Position numbers and translations under genes: made by a program. Below are positions 13,115-25,535 of a stretch of DNA of 64,000 nt, one piece after another (within the stretch, counting starts at the first letter, position 1; the number at the start of each line of letters is the position of its first letter). Under the pieces are notes generated by a model. It had not been told where the DNA came from, made no database searches, and saw nothing but the letters and a program-made list of their open reading frames with translations. This stretch comes from Jacaranda mimosifolia (lineage: Eukaryota; Streptophyta; Magnoliopsida; Lamiales; Bignoniaceae). The stretch covers positions 34,182,760-34,246,759 of the forward strand of contig CM032127.1 in NCBI GenBank assembly GCA_018894105.1, read 5' to 3'.

Positions 13115-13894
13115 TGATGAGGGTGAAAATAGTATGTGAAGGAAATGGGCTGAAATCCAGTGAGATCGACTAGGGCCTGGTCGAGGAGAGTGCTTTTAGT
13201 GTATTAGGGTCGAGTCCTGCAATCAACAACAAATGTTAAGCTAGCCGAGGTGCCCTCAAGTTAGTATAGATCGACTAGAGAGCTGAGCAGTAGAGTGAGG
13301 GCTAGAGATAAAAATGGCATACCTTGCGGAGGGTTAGCAATGAGGTATTTATAGCCTTCCAAGTGGGGTTGATATGACTTAAGTGCCCTCGTGGAGTAGG
13401 AATGGCCCTTGTCCTTATCTGAGGGCTTTGAGGTCTTCTATTCTCTGTGTACTATTATAGGTGGCGGGGCCTAGGGTATGGTGGTATACTGGTGGCATAT
13501 ACTAACCTGGCGCTATTGAGAAAAGATGGTACTGTGGCGGCATGTGCCATTAATATGGGGGCACGCCACCTGATGGGGCATTCAATGCTGTTGAAAGGCT
13601 ATCGTCTCAACTCGATCTCTCTAGTCAAGGTTATTGACTCGACGATATATCTTCTCAGGCTTTAGTCGACAAGGTGCAACCTCATCACGGTTATACCCTT
13701 ATAATTGGATGAGGGCCCGCGTATCCTAGGTATGCTCGACCATGATCTGGTCGAGAAGGTGAACACCAGTTCTCGCTACGGTAGGCAAGGTCCTAGAGGT
13801 TGAGTTCTAGTGAATAGGTTGGACCTATCAATAATTGGGCCACCAGACATATCAGTGCTGCCCTAGTCGAGTATTGTTGGGCTATCCCATATCA
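13115..13894 (-). repeat. 3' LTR of element A
   Basis: The LTR begins TGATAT and ends CATCA on the minus strand, matching the LTR ends of element B closely. The polypurine tract abuts it at about 13895-13909. A TATA-like sequence, CTATAAATACCTC on the minus strand, lies near 13343-13355. No partner LTR remains in the window. Confidence 0.8.
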
Positions 13895-13912
13895 TAGTTT
13901 CCCCCACTACCG
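13895..13912 (-). promoter_or_regulatory. Polypurine tract of element A
   Basis: On the minus strand this reads GTAGTGGGGGAAACTA and runs directly into the LTR. It is the expected primer for plus-strand DNA synthesis. Elements B and D have the same kind of G-rich tract in the same place. Confidence 0.7.
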
Positions 13913-14107
13913 AGTCTTGATTGAGAGTATCGATGAGAAGGAAATGGGAGTAGCTAAAAGCTAGAAATTAGATCTGCTCGACGAGAGTGTGAAGGAATCG
14001 ACTAGGGTTTTAGTGCATTTAATGCGGTAGTTATGCTATGTCAGGCGAAGTGTCAAGCAACGGTTGTATAATTATTACAGCCATTTTGGTTGCTACACGT
14101 CGGGGCC

Positions 14108-14114
14108 TATAAAT
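14108..14114 (+). promoter_or_regulatory. TATA box of the antisense gene in element A
   Basis: TATAAAT lies about 150 bp upstream of the antisense gene's start codon, in the same relative place as TATA boxes in elements B (42803) and D (37934, minus). It points away from the LTR and opposite to pol. Confidence 0.55.
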
Positions 14115-14264
14115 CAGAATGGTGAAAATCCTTATTTTCACTTTTACTGCGTTCCAAGACGTCGATTACCAAGCTTTCACTGCTTTCCTTCGCTCATCGA
14201 ATTATTTTTGCTCCTTACAACCTAGTAAGTGTTCTATTTCATAAATTTTCTTTTCGAGCTCAAC

Positions 14265-16735
14265 ATGTAGCATGTGTTTGGTGAGAATAGCCCTAGGGAG
14301 AGCGATAGCAAGGAAATGAGGTCGAACGAGGGCTCGACTAGCAGGTTTGACAATTTTTCTAGCAGTGACTCGACCTCAATTAGTTCTGGCAACAATCGAG
14401 TTGCTGCAATGAGCGAGGCTGGTCCAAGCCAGTTGCCTGTCTCTCGTGGTCAGTTGTTCACCCCCAGCCATTGTAGTAAGGTAGTGTCCAAAATAGCCGA
14501 AGAGGACCTTGTCCTCATTAGGTAATTGTTCCATATTCTCTCGAACTTTGAATTGATTGTACCACGTCCCAACGAAAGGATGCACCAACCTTCTGCCGGC
14601 TGCATCACTATCTTCAATATGGGCTTAGGTTCCGATCGCCCCATCTATAGTCGACCTCCTCATAGGCTTTCAACTTAATATCACCTAATTGCTGCCCAAC
14701 TATTTTTCGACTATATACAGTTTTGTAGTCCTCATGCATATGCATGGCCTACCTCTTTCTTTTGCCAATTTCAGCAATTTGTTTCATCTTTCCATGTCTC
14801 ATAAGTCGGGGAGTACAGAGGAATTGAGCTTTTATTATCTCATGGCTTGCCCTCGTTGAAAATTTTTTATCATTACTTTCTCTTCTTTTAGGCAAAATTT
14901 GAAGTCCTGGTACTTTTTTGTTCAACCTCTAGGTGGGGTCGAGTTTAACATTCCTCGAGGCTGGACAAAGGGTCACATCGATATGCCCGGGGATGAAACC
15001 CCAACTTAGACCAACATATTTGCCAGGGATCTAGTTGAGTTTGGGCAGATGGAGGCTTTGGGCTACATCAAGGAAATTTTTTTTTTGTGCTAGTAGGCTT
15101 ATCCCTACTCAGCTAGATCTTCCTAATGATGCTCGATATGCCTGTTCTTTATATTTTGAAATTATTGTTATCTTTTTAGTTGATACATATACCTTATCTT
15201 TGCAGCTAATGTCATGCAGATCAAGAATAAATCATGAATGTGACCCAGGCTCAAGTGATTGCTCACGTACAGAGGAATCAGAAGCATCAAGAGAATGCTG
15301 CGGCTCGTCGAGAGGCGCAGGCAGCCGCACTGCCTTAAATTGAACTGCTTGTGATAGCGGCCTCATCGGCTTGAGCAATGACTCCTTCAGTTTGACTCAC
15401 TGCTGGGGTGAGTATCAACCTCTCTAATCAACAAAAAAGGTCGGCGATCAAGTAAATCGGGTCTGCCTAAAAGAAATCTGCTACCAATAAGGGCAAGGGC
15501 AAGGCTGGTGACCCAGACAACCAACCAGCTATGATCTTTTTGGGCAGTGGGAAGATGACCAATGGTTCACGCTGCCTGAGCTGCCTTTGCCTTGATATGA
15601 CACCGACAGCTCCATGGCTATTCACAACTCGTTGTTAGTACTTACGGCGGGGTCGACTGGGGCTTCGCCCGTCAAGGTGATGATAGTTGGTCTTTTTTCT
15701 TTCGACTAGAAAAAGTTCATAGAGCTAAACTGGGACGGGGCGCTAAGGGCACTGGCTTATTACTCCAATATGGTAAGTGCTTAGTCGAGATTAAGTCGGT
15801 TGTCGAGTGTTTTACTTTCTGCTCTTGTTTGTTCTCGTTCTGATCGAGTTTGTTCGCAGGTTAGCCAGTTGGGCTACCATTTCTATAGTAGGTCCGAATT
15901 GGGGCTGGGGACTACGATCAATTCCAAGAGGGCCAAGGGGACACTGAAACGCTGAAGGCCTAGCTCGAGTCTGCATAAGTGAGGATCGAGCAGTTGGGCG
16001 AACAGCTTAACAAAAGGGACGACTAGCTTAAGCTGAAGGATTTGCAGCTCATGCTCACGTTGTCAGAAAAGAGCAGGATGGATGAGCTGCTGATGGGCTA
16101 GGCTAGATTCATAGCATGCTTATGGGTCTAGTCGAACTCAGGGGTATAATGCGGCCATAAAGTATGCTCGGGAAGAGTTCTTTAAGAAATTGCCCTTGAT
16201 GCAGCAGGAGGTCGTGCAACAGTTCATGCTGTGCACCACATTTCAAGAAACCAACGTCATTTTTTCCCTCGATGATACGAAGGAGGCCTTTGAGTGTGTA
16301 GTCTAGCAGCTCGAGTATCTGGGTTACCAATTCCGGCCCAAAGATGAGGAGCGTATCAGCCCCATTCTGGACGGATACCTTAAAGAGTATCCTCATCCCG
16401 ACAAGGGTGCGCCCGATAAGGGGGCTGCTGTTGTGCTCGATGAGGGGGCTATTGCTACACTCGTGGTTGGGCCCAATGCTGGGTACCAAAGGAGGCTCGT
16501 TAAGGCGGCGAAGGAGTTTAGCTTTGCCAATAACTTCATCTTTGACATTCGAGACCATAAGGTCAAGCTGGCTTATTTTCTCTCCCCCTTAGGGAGCACA
16601 TTCCTTATCGACAAAACGGGCCCATCTCAACCACCTCTAGTGATCCTACCCTTCCTAGCTACTGTGTTCGAGCAGGAAGTTCAGAGCCCACTTGTGGTCG
16701 TCCCTATTCCTTCGAGCGATGAGCTTGACTAGGCC
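14265..16735 (+). pseudogene. Antisense gene of element A (gypsy-type putative transposase N-domain, PF04195-like)
   Basis: This gene runs opposite to pol, between integrase and 3' LTR. It starts at an ATG at 14265 matching the ATG at 42962 in element B; in A a stop follows at once and a second ATG at 14274 reopens the frame. The first exon is Ser-rich and acidic. Residues around LFHIL..FELIV at 14526-14600 resemble the 'putative gypsy type transposon' domain found in many plant Tat elements. An intron with GTAAGT and CAG borders lies at 15773-15859 and joins YSNM to VSQLGYHFY in frame. The C-terminal exon (to the stop at 16733) includes EEFFKKLP and a long open tail from 16433. Several stops and shifts make it a pseudogene. 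Its function is unknown in any element. Confidence 0.65.
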
Positions 16736-17370
16736 ATTGAAGAAGGTGTGCTAGTCACACAAGCTGAGGGTGCTGGTTCTAGTTGATGTGCCAGCTTATC
16801 ATATTTTTGTATTTTGTTTTAAGTTTTTGGTTGCCCTGCGAGGTGCTTGTTTTATCATTTTCCTTTTTGAATTTGTAATCAAACATCAAAATGAAATAGA
16901 ATAACGCTTCTTTGTCATCAATTTGTGCTTGATTTATTTTAGTTTCATCACTTGTCATTCATGTGGAATATTTAACCTTAACAAACAATAATATAAGCAA
17001 CTCGCTCTGTGGTTAGAAGTCATTTTAAATGATCCCTTAGTGAAGGAACTAAGTTTAAACAAGTCCATTATTGATTTGGAGATTGATTGGCGTGAAAATA
17101 ATAGAACTAGTCCTGGATGCTATTTGCATCTTTATTGTCGATTGAGAGGTCAATTGAGGTTATAACACTATAATTATGGTGTTTAATGCTATAATTGCTT
17201 TCGACTAGGCACTCAAACCTATTCGAACCTATGTGCCTTAATTTAGGATTCGAGCTAATGTATGTTTTCTTTTTCTTTGGGATCGACTGTGTGGTTGACT
17301 CCCACTAGGTAGATCATTTTTAACCCTAGCTTGAGTGCCTTGCCACATAATTAGAAAATGACTTCGAGTG
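16736..17370. other. Noncoding 3' region of element A
   Basis: Sequence between the end of the antisense gene and the tandem repeats. A TTTGTATTTTG-rich segment just after 16790 may hold the 3' end of the antisense transcript. No protein was recognised. Confidence 0.4.
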
Positions 17371-17600
17371 TGGGGTCGACTGAGAGCAATCAATTCGTTT
17401 ATTATTTTGGGCTAGAAACCCTTGTTTTGCAATTTTGAAACCTTCATCGACTATGAGGTCAAATCTAAATGATGAAGTCATCGTTAATTTGGGCTAGAAG
17501 CCTTTATTTTGCGGTTTTGAAACCGTTGTCGACTATGGGGTTGAGTTTAAATGATGAAGTCATTCTTTAATTCAGGCTAGAAGCCTTTATTTTATGGTGC
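17370..17600. repeat. Short tandem array, about 82-83 bp period
   Basis: GGCTAG-centred units recur at 17410, 17492 and 17575 with the shared text GGGCTAGAAGCCTTTATTTT, about two and a half copies. The unit is homologous to the longer 89-bp array in element B at 44947-45525 and sits at the same site just beyond the integrase end. Confidence 0.7.
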
Positions 17601-17739
17601 GAGTAGGTAGGTGTAGAAATGTGCGTAGTTTTGTTGATCTAAAAAGATACTGTAGTACAATGGAGACTTTGAGTCTCTTTACACATAGAATTTCTTAGAG
17701 TTCATCGCATTCCATGGTCGAGAAAGCTCATTGCCGCTC

Positions 17740-18790
17740 ATGTCTACAAGTTGATATGCATTATGCTTTGCTACCTTGACTACCGAGTATGGTCCATCCC
17801 ATTTTGGGTCGAGCTTTCCCTACGTACTTTGATACTTCGACCTTTTTAAGGACCAAGTCACATACTTTGAAGCTTCTTGGACGAACTCCTTTGTTGTAGT
17901 GTTATGCCATCTTTGATCTATATCTCTGCATTGTGGTGTAAGCTTGCTGGTGCAGCTCGCTGATAGTTTCCAAGTCAAGTTCTCTTTCTGAGGTATTTCT
18001 AATTAGATTAAAATTGATCACTCGAGTAGTATGTTGTATTAGTTCTATTGGGATTACTGCCTCTGATCCGTAGATCAAACTATAGAGGTTATGACCTGTG
18101 GATGTTCGGGGAGTTGTTGTTTATGGTCGTCTACCCAACTTGCATTAGTCCTTTCTAGTCGAGCCTTGAGGTAGTCAAGCATAATTCTGTTCGTGACCTC
18201 TATTTGGCTATTAGCTTGGGGTTTCCCCACTGAGATAAAGTGCTGGCAAATCCCCAGGTTCTCACACCAATTCCTCGTGCTTCTGCTCTAGAATTGGGTT
18301 CTGTTATATGATATTAAGACCTTGGGTAGACCGAAACGATAGATGATGTTCTTCTATATGAAGCTTTTGATGGCCACATCGGTGATTTTGGGTACTGCCT
18401 CTACTTTGACCCAATTGGTAAAGTATTCGATCACGACGATCATGAATTTCCTTTGACTATTTTCTTTGGGAAAGAACCAACAAATCCTCCATTGGTCGAA
18501 TAGCCATGTGATTTAGATGTTTACCATCGATGCCACGGGCTGGTGGGGGATGTTCAAGTGGAGCTAGCAAGAGGGGCATTTTTTGGTGAAATTGATGGCA
18601 TCTTTTAGTAAAGTCGGCCAGAAATACCCATATCTGATGATTTTGTGCATTAAGAACCATCATCCGGAGTGATTGCCACAAATTCCTGCATGAACTTCTT
18701 GCAAGACCTTGCGGGCCTGGCCTAATGTTAAACACCTCAATGGGGGTCTAGAGATCGAATTCTGCTAAAGCTCGTTGTGCTCATCAAGGG
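17740..18790 (-). pseudogene. Integrase relic of element A
   Basis: The C-terminal integrase text (RSFKV-DLVLKKVEVSK) reads on the minus strand at about 17810-17900. Core-domain fragments lie at 18200-18480 and the region before the core, with NHMAIRPME, is at 18457-18735. This is the family arrangement of zinc-binding region, catalytic core, then C-terminal domain. Many stops and shifts separate the pieces, so it cannot make an enzyme. Integrase would insert the element's cDNA in the nucleus. Confidence 0.65.
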
Positions 18791-19049
18791 CGAACTTGGT
18801 GGCTTGAGCTCTTAGCCTATGCGCTTCGCCCTTCTCCTGGAAGGCTATCTTTTCTCTCAAGTACACCTCATCGCTTCCTGCCAGGAGAAAGTTGCTTCTT
18901 CGATGTGTCCCACCAAGTTCTGGTTAGGGACACTTATGGTGGGCTTGTTTGTTTGCGACCAGTAATGTTACTATTTTATCTCAAGTCCCTTTTGTCAAGC
19001 TCACAAATTTCGACAGCGTGTCGGCCTGTTCATTCTTTGATCGAGGGAC

Positions 19050-19376
19050 CTAGTTAAGGGTGAATTTCTTAAAAAGCTTATGTAGTTTCCTCACCTCGGC
19101 TAGGTACTTACTCATTGTAGACTCATTTACTTCAAAGTTTCCTTCAACTTGCTCTGCGACTAGTTGGGGGTCAGTGATGACTGCTAGCTGCTCAACTATC
19201 TGATCTGCTGCCATCCTCATACTGACGAGAAAGGCCTCGTACTCTGCTTCATTACTTGTCAATGGGTAGTCAAGCTTGATGATAAAATCATACTCCTCAG
19301 CGAGCGGGGATTGTAGTGAGATGCCAATTCCTCCTCTTGAGGAGGTTGCTGATCCATCAACATGTAAAGTCCACAC
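19050..19376 (-). pseudogene. Archaeal-type RNase H domain (aRNH) of element A
   Basis: An open frame of 108 residues begins WTLHVDGSATSSRGG and contains SNEAEYEA, the motifs with the first Asp and Glu of the catalytic set. The third position reads ITDPQLV where the family usually has a DSQL motif, so the Asp is kept. A second RNase H of this type downstream of the usual one is diagnostic of Tat-lineage gypsy elements. It lies between the ordinary RNase H (higher coordinates) and integrase (lower). Confidence 0.75.
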
Positions 19377-19389
19377 TAGGGAGTTGTTT

Positions 19390-20403
19390 TCATGTTAGTT
19401 GGGTAGGTCGAGCCTCTCGGCAACAAAATTAGCTAAAACTTGGGGCTTTATAGTAGTTCAGGGTTTAAATATGATGTCGAATTCACCCAACTTGATTGCC
19501 CATTTTGTTAATCTTCTAGATGTATTCGGCTTTGATAGCACCTATCTTAATGGTTGCTTCGTCAAGATATGATGGCGTGAGATTGGAAACAAGGCCTCAA
19601 TTTTCAGGCTGTTGTGACCAGGGCGAGGGCGAATTTCTCAATCTCAAGGTAGTTGTGTTCGGGGCTCTACAGTGCTTTGCTGCTGTAATAGATAGGTCAA
19701 TAAGTGCCATCTCTAGTTAAAACCAAGATCGAGCTCATTGAGTCTGATGAGATTGCTAAGTACAGGTGCAAAACTTCTCCTAGTTCAGGTTTAGCCAACA
19801 TGGGCTCTGAGGAGTGGTAACGCTTCAGTTTGACCAGAGCCTGGTCACACTATTTTGACCATTGGAAACCTGACTTCTTGTCATTTCTTAGGATTTTGAA
19901 TAAAGGTAAGCTCTTGTCGGCTAATCGTGCAATGAACCTTCCTAGTGCTATGATCCTTCCGACCAGATGCTACATGTCTCTGACTGTTCGAGGGGGCGTA
20001 ATGTCCAAAATAGCCTAGATTTTCTATGGGTTTGCTTTGATGCTTCATTGGCTAACCATGTATCCCAAAAACTTGCCTCCCCATACACCAAAGGTACATT
20101 TGTTAGGGTTGAGCTTCATACTAAACGCTCTTAGTATCTAGAATTTGTGGTTGAGGTCAATCAAATGATCTTATGCTTTTTTTGTTTTGACAATCATGTT
20201 GTCAACATAGACCTCCATGGATTTTCTAATCTCATTTTTGAACATAAAGTTCACTAGTCTTTGATATGTTGGACTTGCGTTTTTTAGCCCGAAGGGCATG
20301 ACCAGAAAATAGTATACCCCATTGGGGACGACAAAGGATGTCTTGTCCCTGTCTTTGGGTGCTATAGAAATTTGGTAATAACCTTGAAATGCATCCATCA
20401 TAC
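19390..20403 (-). pseudogene. RT and RNase H relic of element A
   Basis: The frame 20171-20401 (minus) holds DAFQGYYQI, the first catalytic Asp region of the RT palm, then MPFGLKNASPTYQRLV. The active-site box reads YVDN (20198-20209) in place of YVDD, which would abolish polymerase activity. Further along the minus strand (19390-20160) lie thumb and RNase H fragments broken by stops. The RT begins in mid-domain at the truncation point 20403. Confidence 0.75.
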
Positions 20404-20636
20404 TTAATAATTCACTTTGAATAATGAACTAAAGATGCACACGAAGAGAGAAGAAAAAAATGCTAGAAAATAAAGAGGATACAAAGAATATAGTAAAAAA
20501 AAAAATTAGTTAGAACCTAAAAATATAATAAAATGACTTTTGAAAGACTTTATATATAGTGATATAGATATAAATTAGTTATTAAAAATAAGAGAAAATC
20601 ATGAAAAACTTATCAAGTTATAAAGTTCAAATAATC
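20404..20636 (-). mobile_element. Helitron copy 2, 5'-ward part
   Basis: After element A the sequence matches Helitron copy 1 at about 12110-12340 (AAAGATGCACAC, then the ACTTTATATATAGTGATATAG stretch). It ends at a second insertion near 20637. Confidence 0.65.
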
Positions 20637-20686
20637 AAGATTAGACTTTTGGAAAAGTTCAAATAATCAAGATTAGACTTTTGGAA
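20623..20686. repeat. Exact 32-bp direct duplication
   Basis: Two identical 32-bp units, 20623-20654 and 20655-20686, starting AAGTTCAAATAATCAAG, sit at the left junction of the 20637-23998 insert. Confidence 0.9.
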
Positions 20687-23600
20687 AATGACACCCCTAA
20701 ATGTGATATTATGGAAAATTAGACTTTTAGAAATGAAGTATTAATGTGATAAATTTTTGGGGATCAAAATATAAATAAAGATGATTCAATTACAAGAATC
20801 TTGAAAATTTTGAGGGTCAAAATGAGAATATTTTGGGTCAAAGAGGTCAAATTAAGGTACTAAATTGTTCCAGGGCTCGATTGCAAACTGAACTAAATTT
20901 TTGGGGGCCTAGGTGAGGCACTAAAAAGGTTGTACGACTAAATTGACTAGTTGGACCAATATTATGGTCAAATTACAAATTTTGAAAACTGTTTTTATAT
21001 ATCAAAAGCCTCCCCCCCCAGACTTCTTCTCACTCTCTTCATGAAACCTACTTCACCCACACCGACGAACTCCTTCTAGCAAGGACAAAAACTCAAAACC
21101 AACACCAACACCACCTTAGGAACTCACCCATACTTTTTACCCTCTAAACCCGCTGGCGAAACCGCATGAACGAGAAACCAAGGTAGAGCTCGAGGTAAAG
21201 GTGGCCGGTGAGTTGATTGCGGCAATCAAAACTTATGGTCGGGGTATGGGTTGTGATGGGCTCAGTTAGAAGAATAGGTCAGTGCCTTCAATTTGGAGTT
21301 TTGACCACCGGAGAAGGAGTAATTGGGTGCACAGCGGTGAACGATAGGTTGTGGTGATTTTCATTTAATTAACCAACGGCTAGGCACTGGAGTGCAAAAT
21401 TTATTGAGGCGAATTGTTCTACATGTCGAGTCGAGGTACACCTTTTGGCGGCGGCAGAACATAATTGGCGGTACGCAGCGGCGCTCCAGCAACTAACTTC
21501 CAGTTTGACTATGACAGCAATCTGAGTACATGCAAAGGATTGTTATACGTTGATTTGGTTTTGAATTCAGTCAATTGGGTAAACATTGATCAATTAGATG
21601 ATTTAATTCCTAATTTAGTCAGAATAAATTGTTCGCCTAAGTTCTAATGTAAAATAAATTGATTGGACCAAAAATATTGATTATAGACCAGAACGATTGT
21701 ATGTAATTTTAATATAGAGTGAGCATAGAGTCGAATCAATAATTAGAAGTTAATTTCATTTAAATTAAGTTACTTGATTTAATTAAGAATAAATTAAGTT
21801 ACTTGATTTAATTAAGAAATCTACATTCTGAGTTGTTACAAAGAATGTTTACTACTAAGAACATGTAAATCTATAGGGAGGAGATAAATTTAGATTGATG
21901 GGCTTAGAACATTACATATGGGATTTTAGGAAAAATTATGTTCAAATGATTTAACGTCTCCTAATTTAATTTGGTTAAAATGTTAAGCTGAGCCCTGATG
22001 TTAGTTTAAGTTAATTGCATCAAATTATAGTTATGAATCAAGAATGATGCATGCACGGATATATATATATATATATACGAAAACTTAATGGACTTGGATT
22101 TGTATTATTATATGATGATTTTGGGTTAATTAAGTTAATTGAAGAATTAAACACCAATTTTGTGGATTTGAGATCTAAGTGGAAAATTGGATTATTAAAG
22201 TTGATTAGACCATTACTATTGATTTGGTGTAATAACACGAGGTTAATTATGTAAGTAAGGACCTGATATTATCTCATTCTGGAGACCAGCGTGATTAGCA
22301 CAATTTCATAATATTTATGCTGAGCAAACCCTAAGATTACCATATTAAGCGAATAGCTATCGATTTTAGACTGTTAACTGTAAGATTGTAATTGCAAGAT
22401 CAAATAAGGATTTTGATTGGGAACATATTCTTTTGGCCAGGTGACAAAGAAATGGGTCCCGTGTACCAGTAGGTGGTGACTACATTTTCTGAGGCTATTA
22501 AGGTGAGGGTCTACCATTCTCGCCTTGTTATATCTATCTGTACTTGTGGAATGACCCTTGTGGGGGTGCAACTTGATTGTATTGACTGTTCTTGATTGTT
22601 GAAATCGTACTCGCTTGAGTACTTGTTCTTGGTTGCATGTTCAACTATTAATTCTTACACTTGTACCCCTGTGAGGGTTAATTCTTGTTACAGTCTGCCA
22701 TAAGTTGCACCTGTTTGTTCTAGCACCCAGAAACTTCGATCATTATCTCTTATCGTACTTATTCTTGATCGGTACTTGATATTGTCTTGTAAATTGTTAT
22801 CGAACTATATCTTATCTGTTGCCTTGTCGGCATACTTGAATTCATTATGTATTTCACCTGATTGACCTTGTTGGCATTCTTGAATCTATCCTGTATATCG
22901 ATTATTTAGCCTTGACAGCACAATTGATTATTGATTGTATCGATTGAGTGCTAATCCCAATAGAATGCTTGGATTATTATTACAGAATGGCCTTGCTAGC
23001 TAGTGTATTGTATACATTGTTGTTCCAGACACATACCTTGTTATATTCATGTTGATTAACTGAAAGTTAAATTCTTATCTGTTGACATTATATCAATTCA
23101 ACCCATGGGGATGCCCTTGGGAAGTTCAACCCAGAGGGACACCATGGGAAGTTGGCCTGGGGCTAGGTCCAGAAAGATGACCGGGTGGAATGGACCGACG
23201 GTGACATATCTTCCGACTAGTACCCACCTATGATCTTGACTCAAGAGGGAGCTGGAGGTAGCGAACTGTGAGTGGCGGGATCCGACATGCCGTTGACCAT
23301 GCCATATAACAAGTTGTTACACAACGAGCTGAGTGCTCGAGCAATGAAGCATAAGGAAATCTTGTTTATGCTATACTGTGCTGGTATTAGCAGTTACATG
23401 TTGATTTAGGAGAAATAAGATCAGAATGACCAACAGCCTATTAATTTGATATCATGTTTGTCATGTAAACTTTTGATTCATATAAAAAACTCTTGCTTGT
23501 TACTGAGCTGTTTATTTATTATTGGATCTCAATGGTTTTTCTTTGAGTCCTTTCATTTTCTTTCATTCACTAAGTCCTTAGGACTTACCCCTTGTTGTTA

Positions 23601-23998
23601 ATTGTCTATACACAGGTCAAACTGAGAAGTAGAGACATATTTAAGACGAGAGTGATTTTGTAATAGATTAGGTGTGACAGTTGTTCATATGAATCACCTG
23701 ATCAAGACAACTACTTGAAGAGTGTTATGAGAATGTTTGTATGAAGCTTAAGATACTAGATATGTACGTATTATATGTTATGAAGTGATCTTTTGGGGAT
23801 AAATGAATTATTTTCCACTGAGTTGGATTCTGATACTTGGGTTGTATATATTATGCTTTATGGAATGATCTTTTAGATTAGTGTGACTGTTTTACCTTTG
23901 AGATGGTTAAATTACAGGGTTCCTAGTTATTATTTGAATTGTATTTAAGATTAAATTGGTGGCGCCTCAGCATGGGTGTTGTCCCTAGAGGAGGTGCT
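20637..23998. mobile_element. 3.4-kb noncoding insert in Helitron copy 2, probably an LTR-retrotransposon LTR
   Basis: The Helitron sequence breaks at about 20637 and resumes at about 24000, so this block is an insertion. It has no long reading frame, although short frames occur at 21465-21647 and 22051-22254. Its text around 23100-23300 (GGTGGAATGGACCGACGG and the following GAGGGAGCTGGAGGTAGCG) has the look of long LTRs of plant chromovirus-type gypsy elements. That is recall-based and needs a search. It contains a TA run at 22060-22077. Terminal dinucleotides and target duplication were not resolved. Confidence 0.4.
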
Positions 23999-25535
23999 TC
24001 AAATTTTGTAGATAAAATGCAATTATTTTTTGATATTAGAGATAAATAAAGAATATTGTTCTAATAAAAAAATGATTTCAAAACATCAGATATCTTGAAA
24101 AGGAATAAATAATATAAACAATTAGATAATATATTGGCTGCCAAGAATTTAAAAAATTTCTTATTTAATTTCAATTTTTGAATAAAAATAAATTAAGCAA
24201 AGATAAAAATATGATAGTAAAAGAAAAAAATTCAAAAATAAAATAAATATATAAAATAATTATAAAGTTAAAATCAATATTAGTATATAAGTTAAACATT
24301 TTATTGACTCATAGTTTAGTTATTCAATAATTAAGTGAAGAAAAGAATTAAGAATATATATTGATAAAATAGTATTTAAATTTTTTTAAAATAGTATGCA
24401 TTATACATACTTATAAATACACAATTACATATATATGAATAAAAAATAAAAATTAAATGACATACTTTTAAAATATAAATATTAAAAAAGTGAAACAAAC
24501 TTTACAAATACCAAAATAAAAAAATAGATCTTATCCTATAAAATTATGAACTTAGATAAACAAAAATAAGAGAATTTAAAAATAAATTACAAAATCTAAC
24601 AAATAAATTAATAACTTAATTCGAAGAATGAATTAAAGGATACTAAATGTATAAAAATTTAAATAAAATAAAAATTAATTGACAAATTTATCAATAATTG
24701 AAGATAAAAATATAAGTAATAAAAATAACAAAAGTTAAAAAATATTTAGAGCAATTAATATATATCTCATCTCGTAGAATTATAAAATTAAAAGATCAAA
24801 AAAGGAATTTAAAAATAAAAAAAATAAAAAAATGAATCAATAACTTAAACTAAGTAATAAACAAAAAAGATAATAAAAATTTACAAAGTTAATAACAATA
24901 AAAGCTAAATGATAGACTTTATTTATGGTTGAAAAGAAAATTATAGCATTAAAATCCAAAAAAATCTTTTCCATCATGTATGTAACATCCCAAAAAAAAA
25001 AAAAAAATCAAAAAAGTGAAAAATAAAATCAAACAATCAATAAACAATTTGAAGAATAAAATAAAGAGGCACACAAAGAGATATAGGGAAAAAAATGCTA
25101 GAAAATAAAGAGGCACACAAAGAATAGAGTGAAAACAAATACTAGAAATTGGGAGTATTAATAAAATGACTTTTGAAACACTCTATATATAGTGAAATAG
25201 ATATAAATAGTTATTAAAGATAAGAGAAAATTATGAAAAACTTATCAAACTATAGAGTTTAAATGATGCAGGTATCTTCCACATATTGAGAGTAGAGATG
25301 AAAGAAATTTTGTAGATAAAATAATTTTTTTTTTTGGTATTTGAGATAAACAAAGAATAATTTGTTCTAATCAATAAAATGATTTCAAAAATCTAGATAT
25401 CTTTAAAAGGAATAAATACTTTCAATTTAATAATCAAAAACCAATTTTTAAATTTAATTAAAAAGCTCAAAATTCTAAGAATTCACAATTTGATCAAAAT
25501 TAAATAATTATAGGTCTCACACCATTCTGTTATAA
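23999..25535 (-). mobile_element. Helitron copy 2 end and copy 3
   Basis: 23999-24118 matches copy 1 at about 12376-12500. From 24119 the sequence jumps back to match copy 1 from about 10870 (GGCTGCCAAGAAT), then follows it to near 12590, ending GGTCTCACACCATTCTGTT. This is therefore a third copy lacking its 3' terminus. No Rep/helicase frame is present. Confidence 0.6.

Larger units (their letters stand above)
13115..20403 (-). mobile_element. Ty3/gypsy Tat-lineage element A, 5'-truncated
   Basis: On the minus strand this holds, in order, a partial RT, RNase H, archaeal-type RNase H, integrase, tandem repeats, a noncoding region with an antisense gene, a polypurine tract and a 3' LTR. The second RNase H of archaeal type and the antisense gene mark the Tat lineage. 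Everything 5' of the RT palm (5' LTR, gag, protease) is missing. Sequence on the right joins at once to Helitron copy 2 at a point about 1.2 kb further in than on the left, so a single deletion probably removed element and host sequence together. The reading frames are full of stops, so the element is dead. Confidence 0.85.

Noticed and set aside
16109..16558. 149-residue minus-strand open frame
   Set aside because: It is the complement of the C-terminal exon of the antisense gene of element A, whose plus-strand text aligns with element D (EEFFK.LP) and is preferred.
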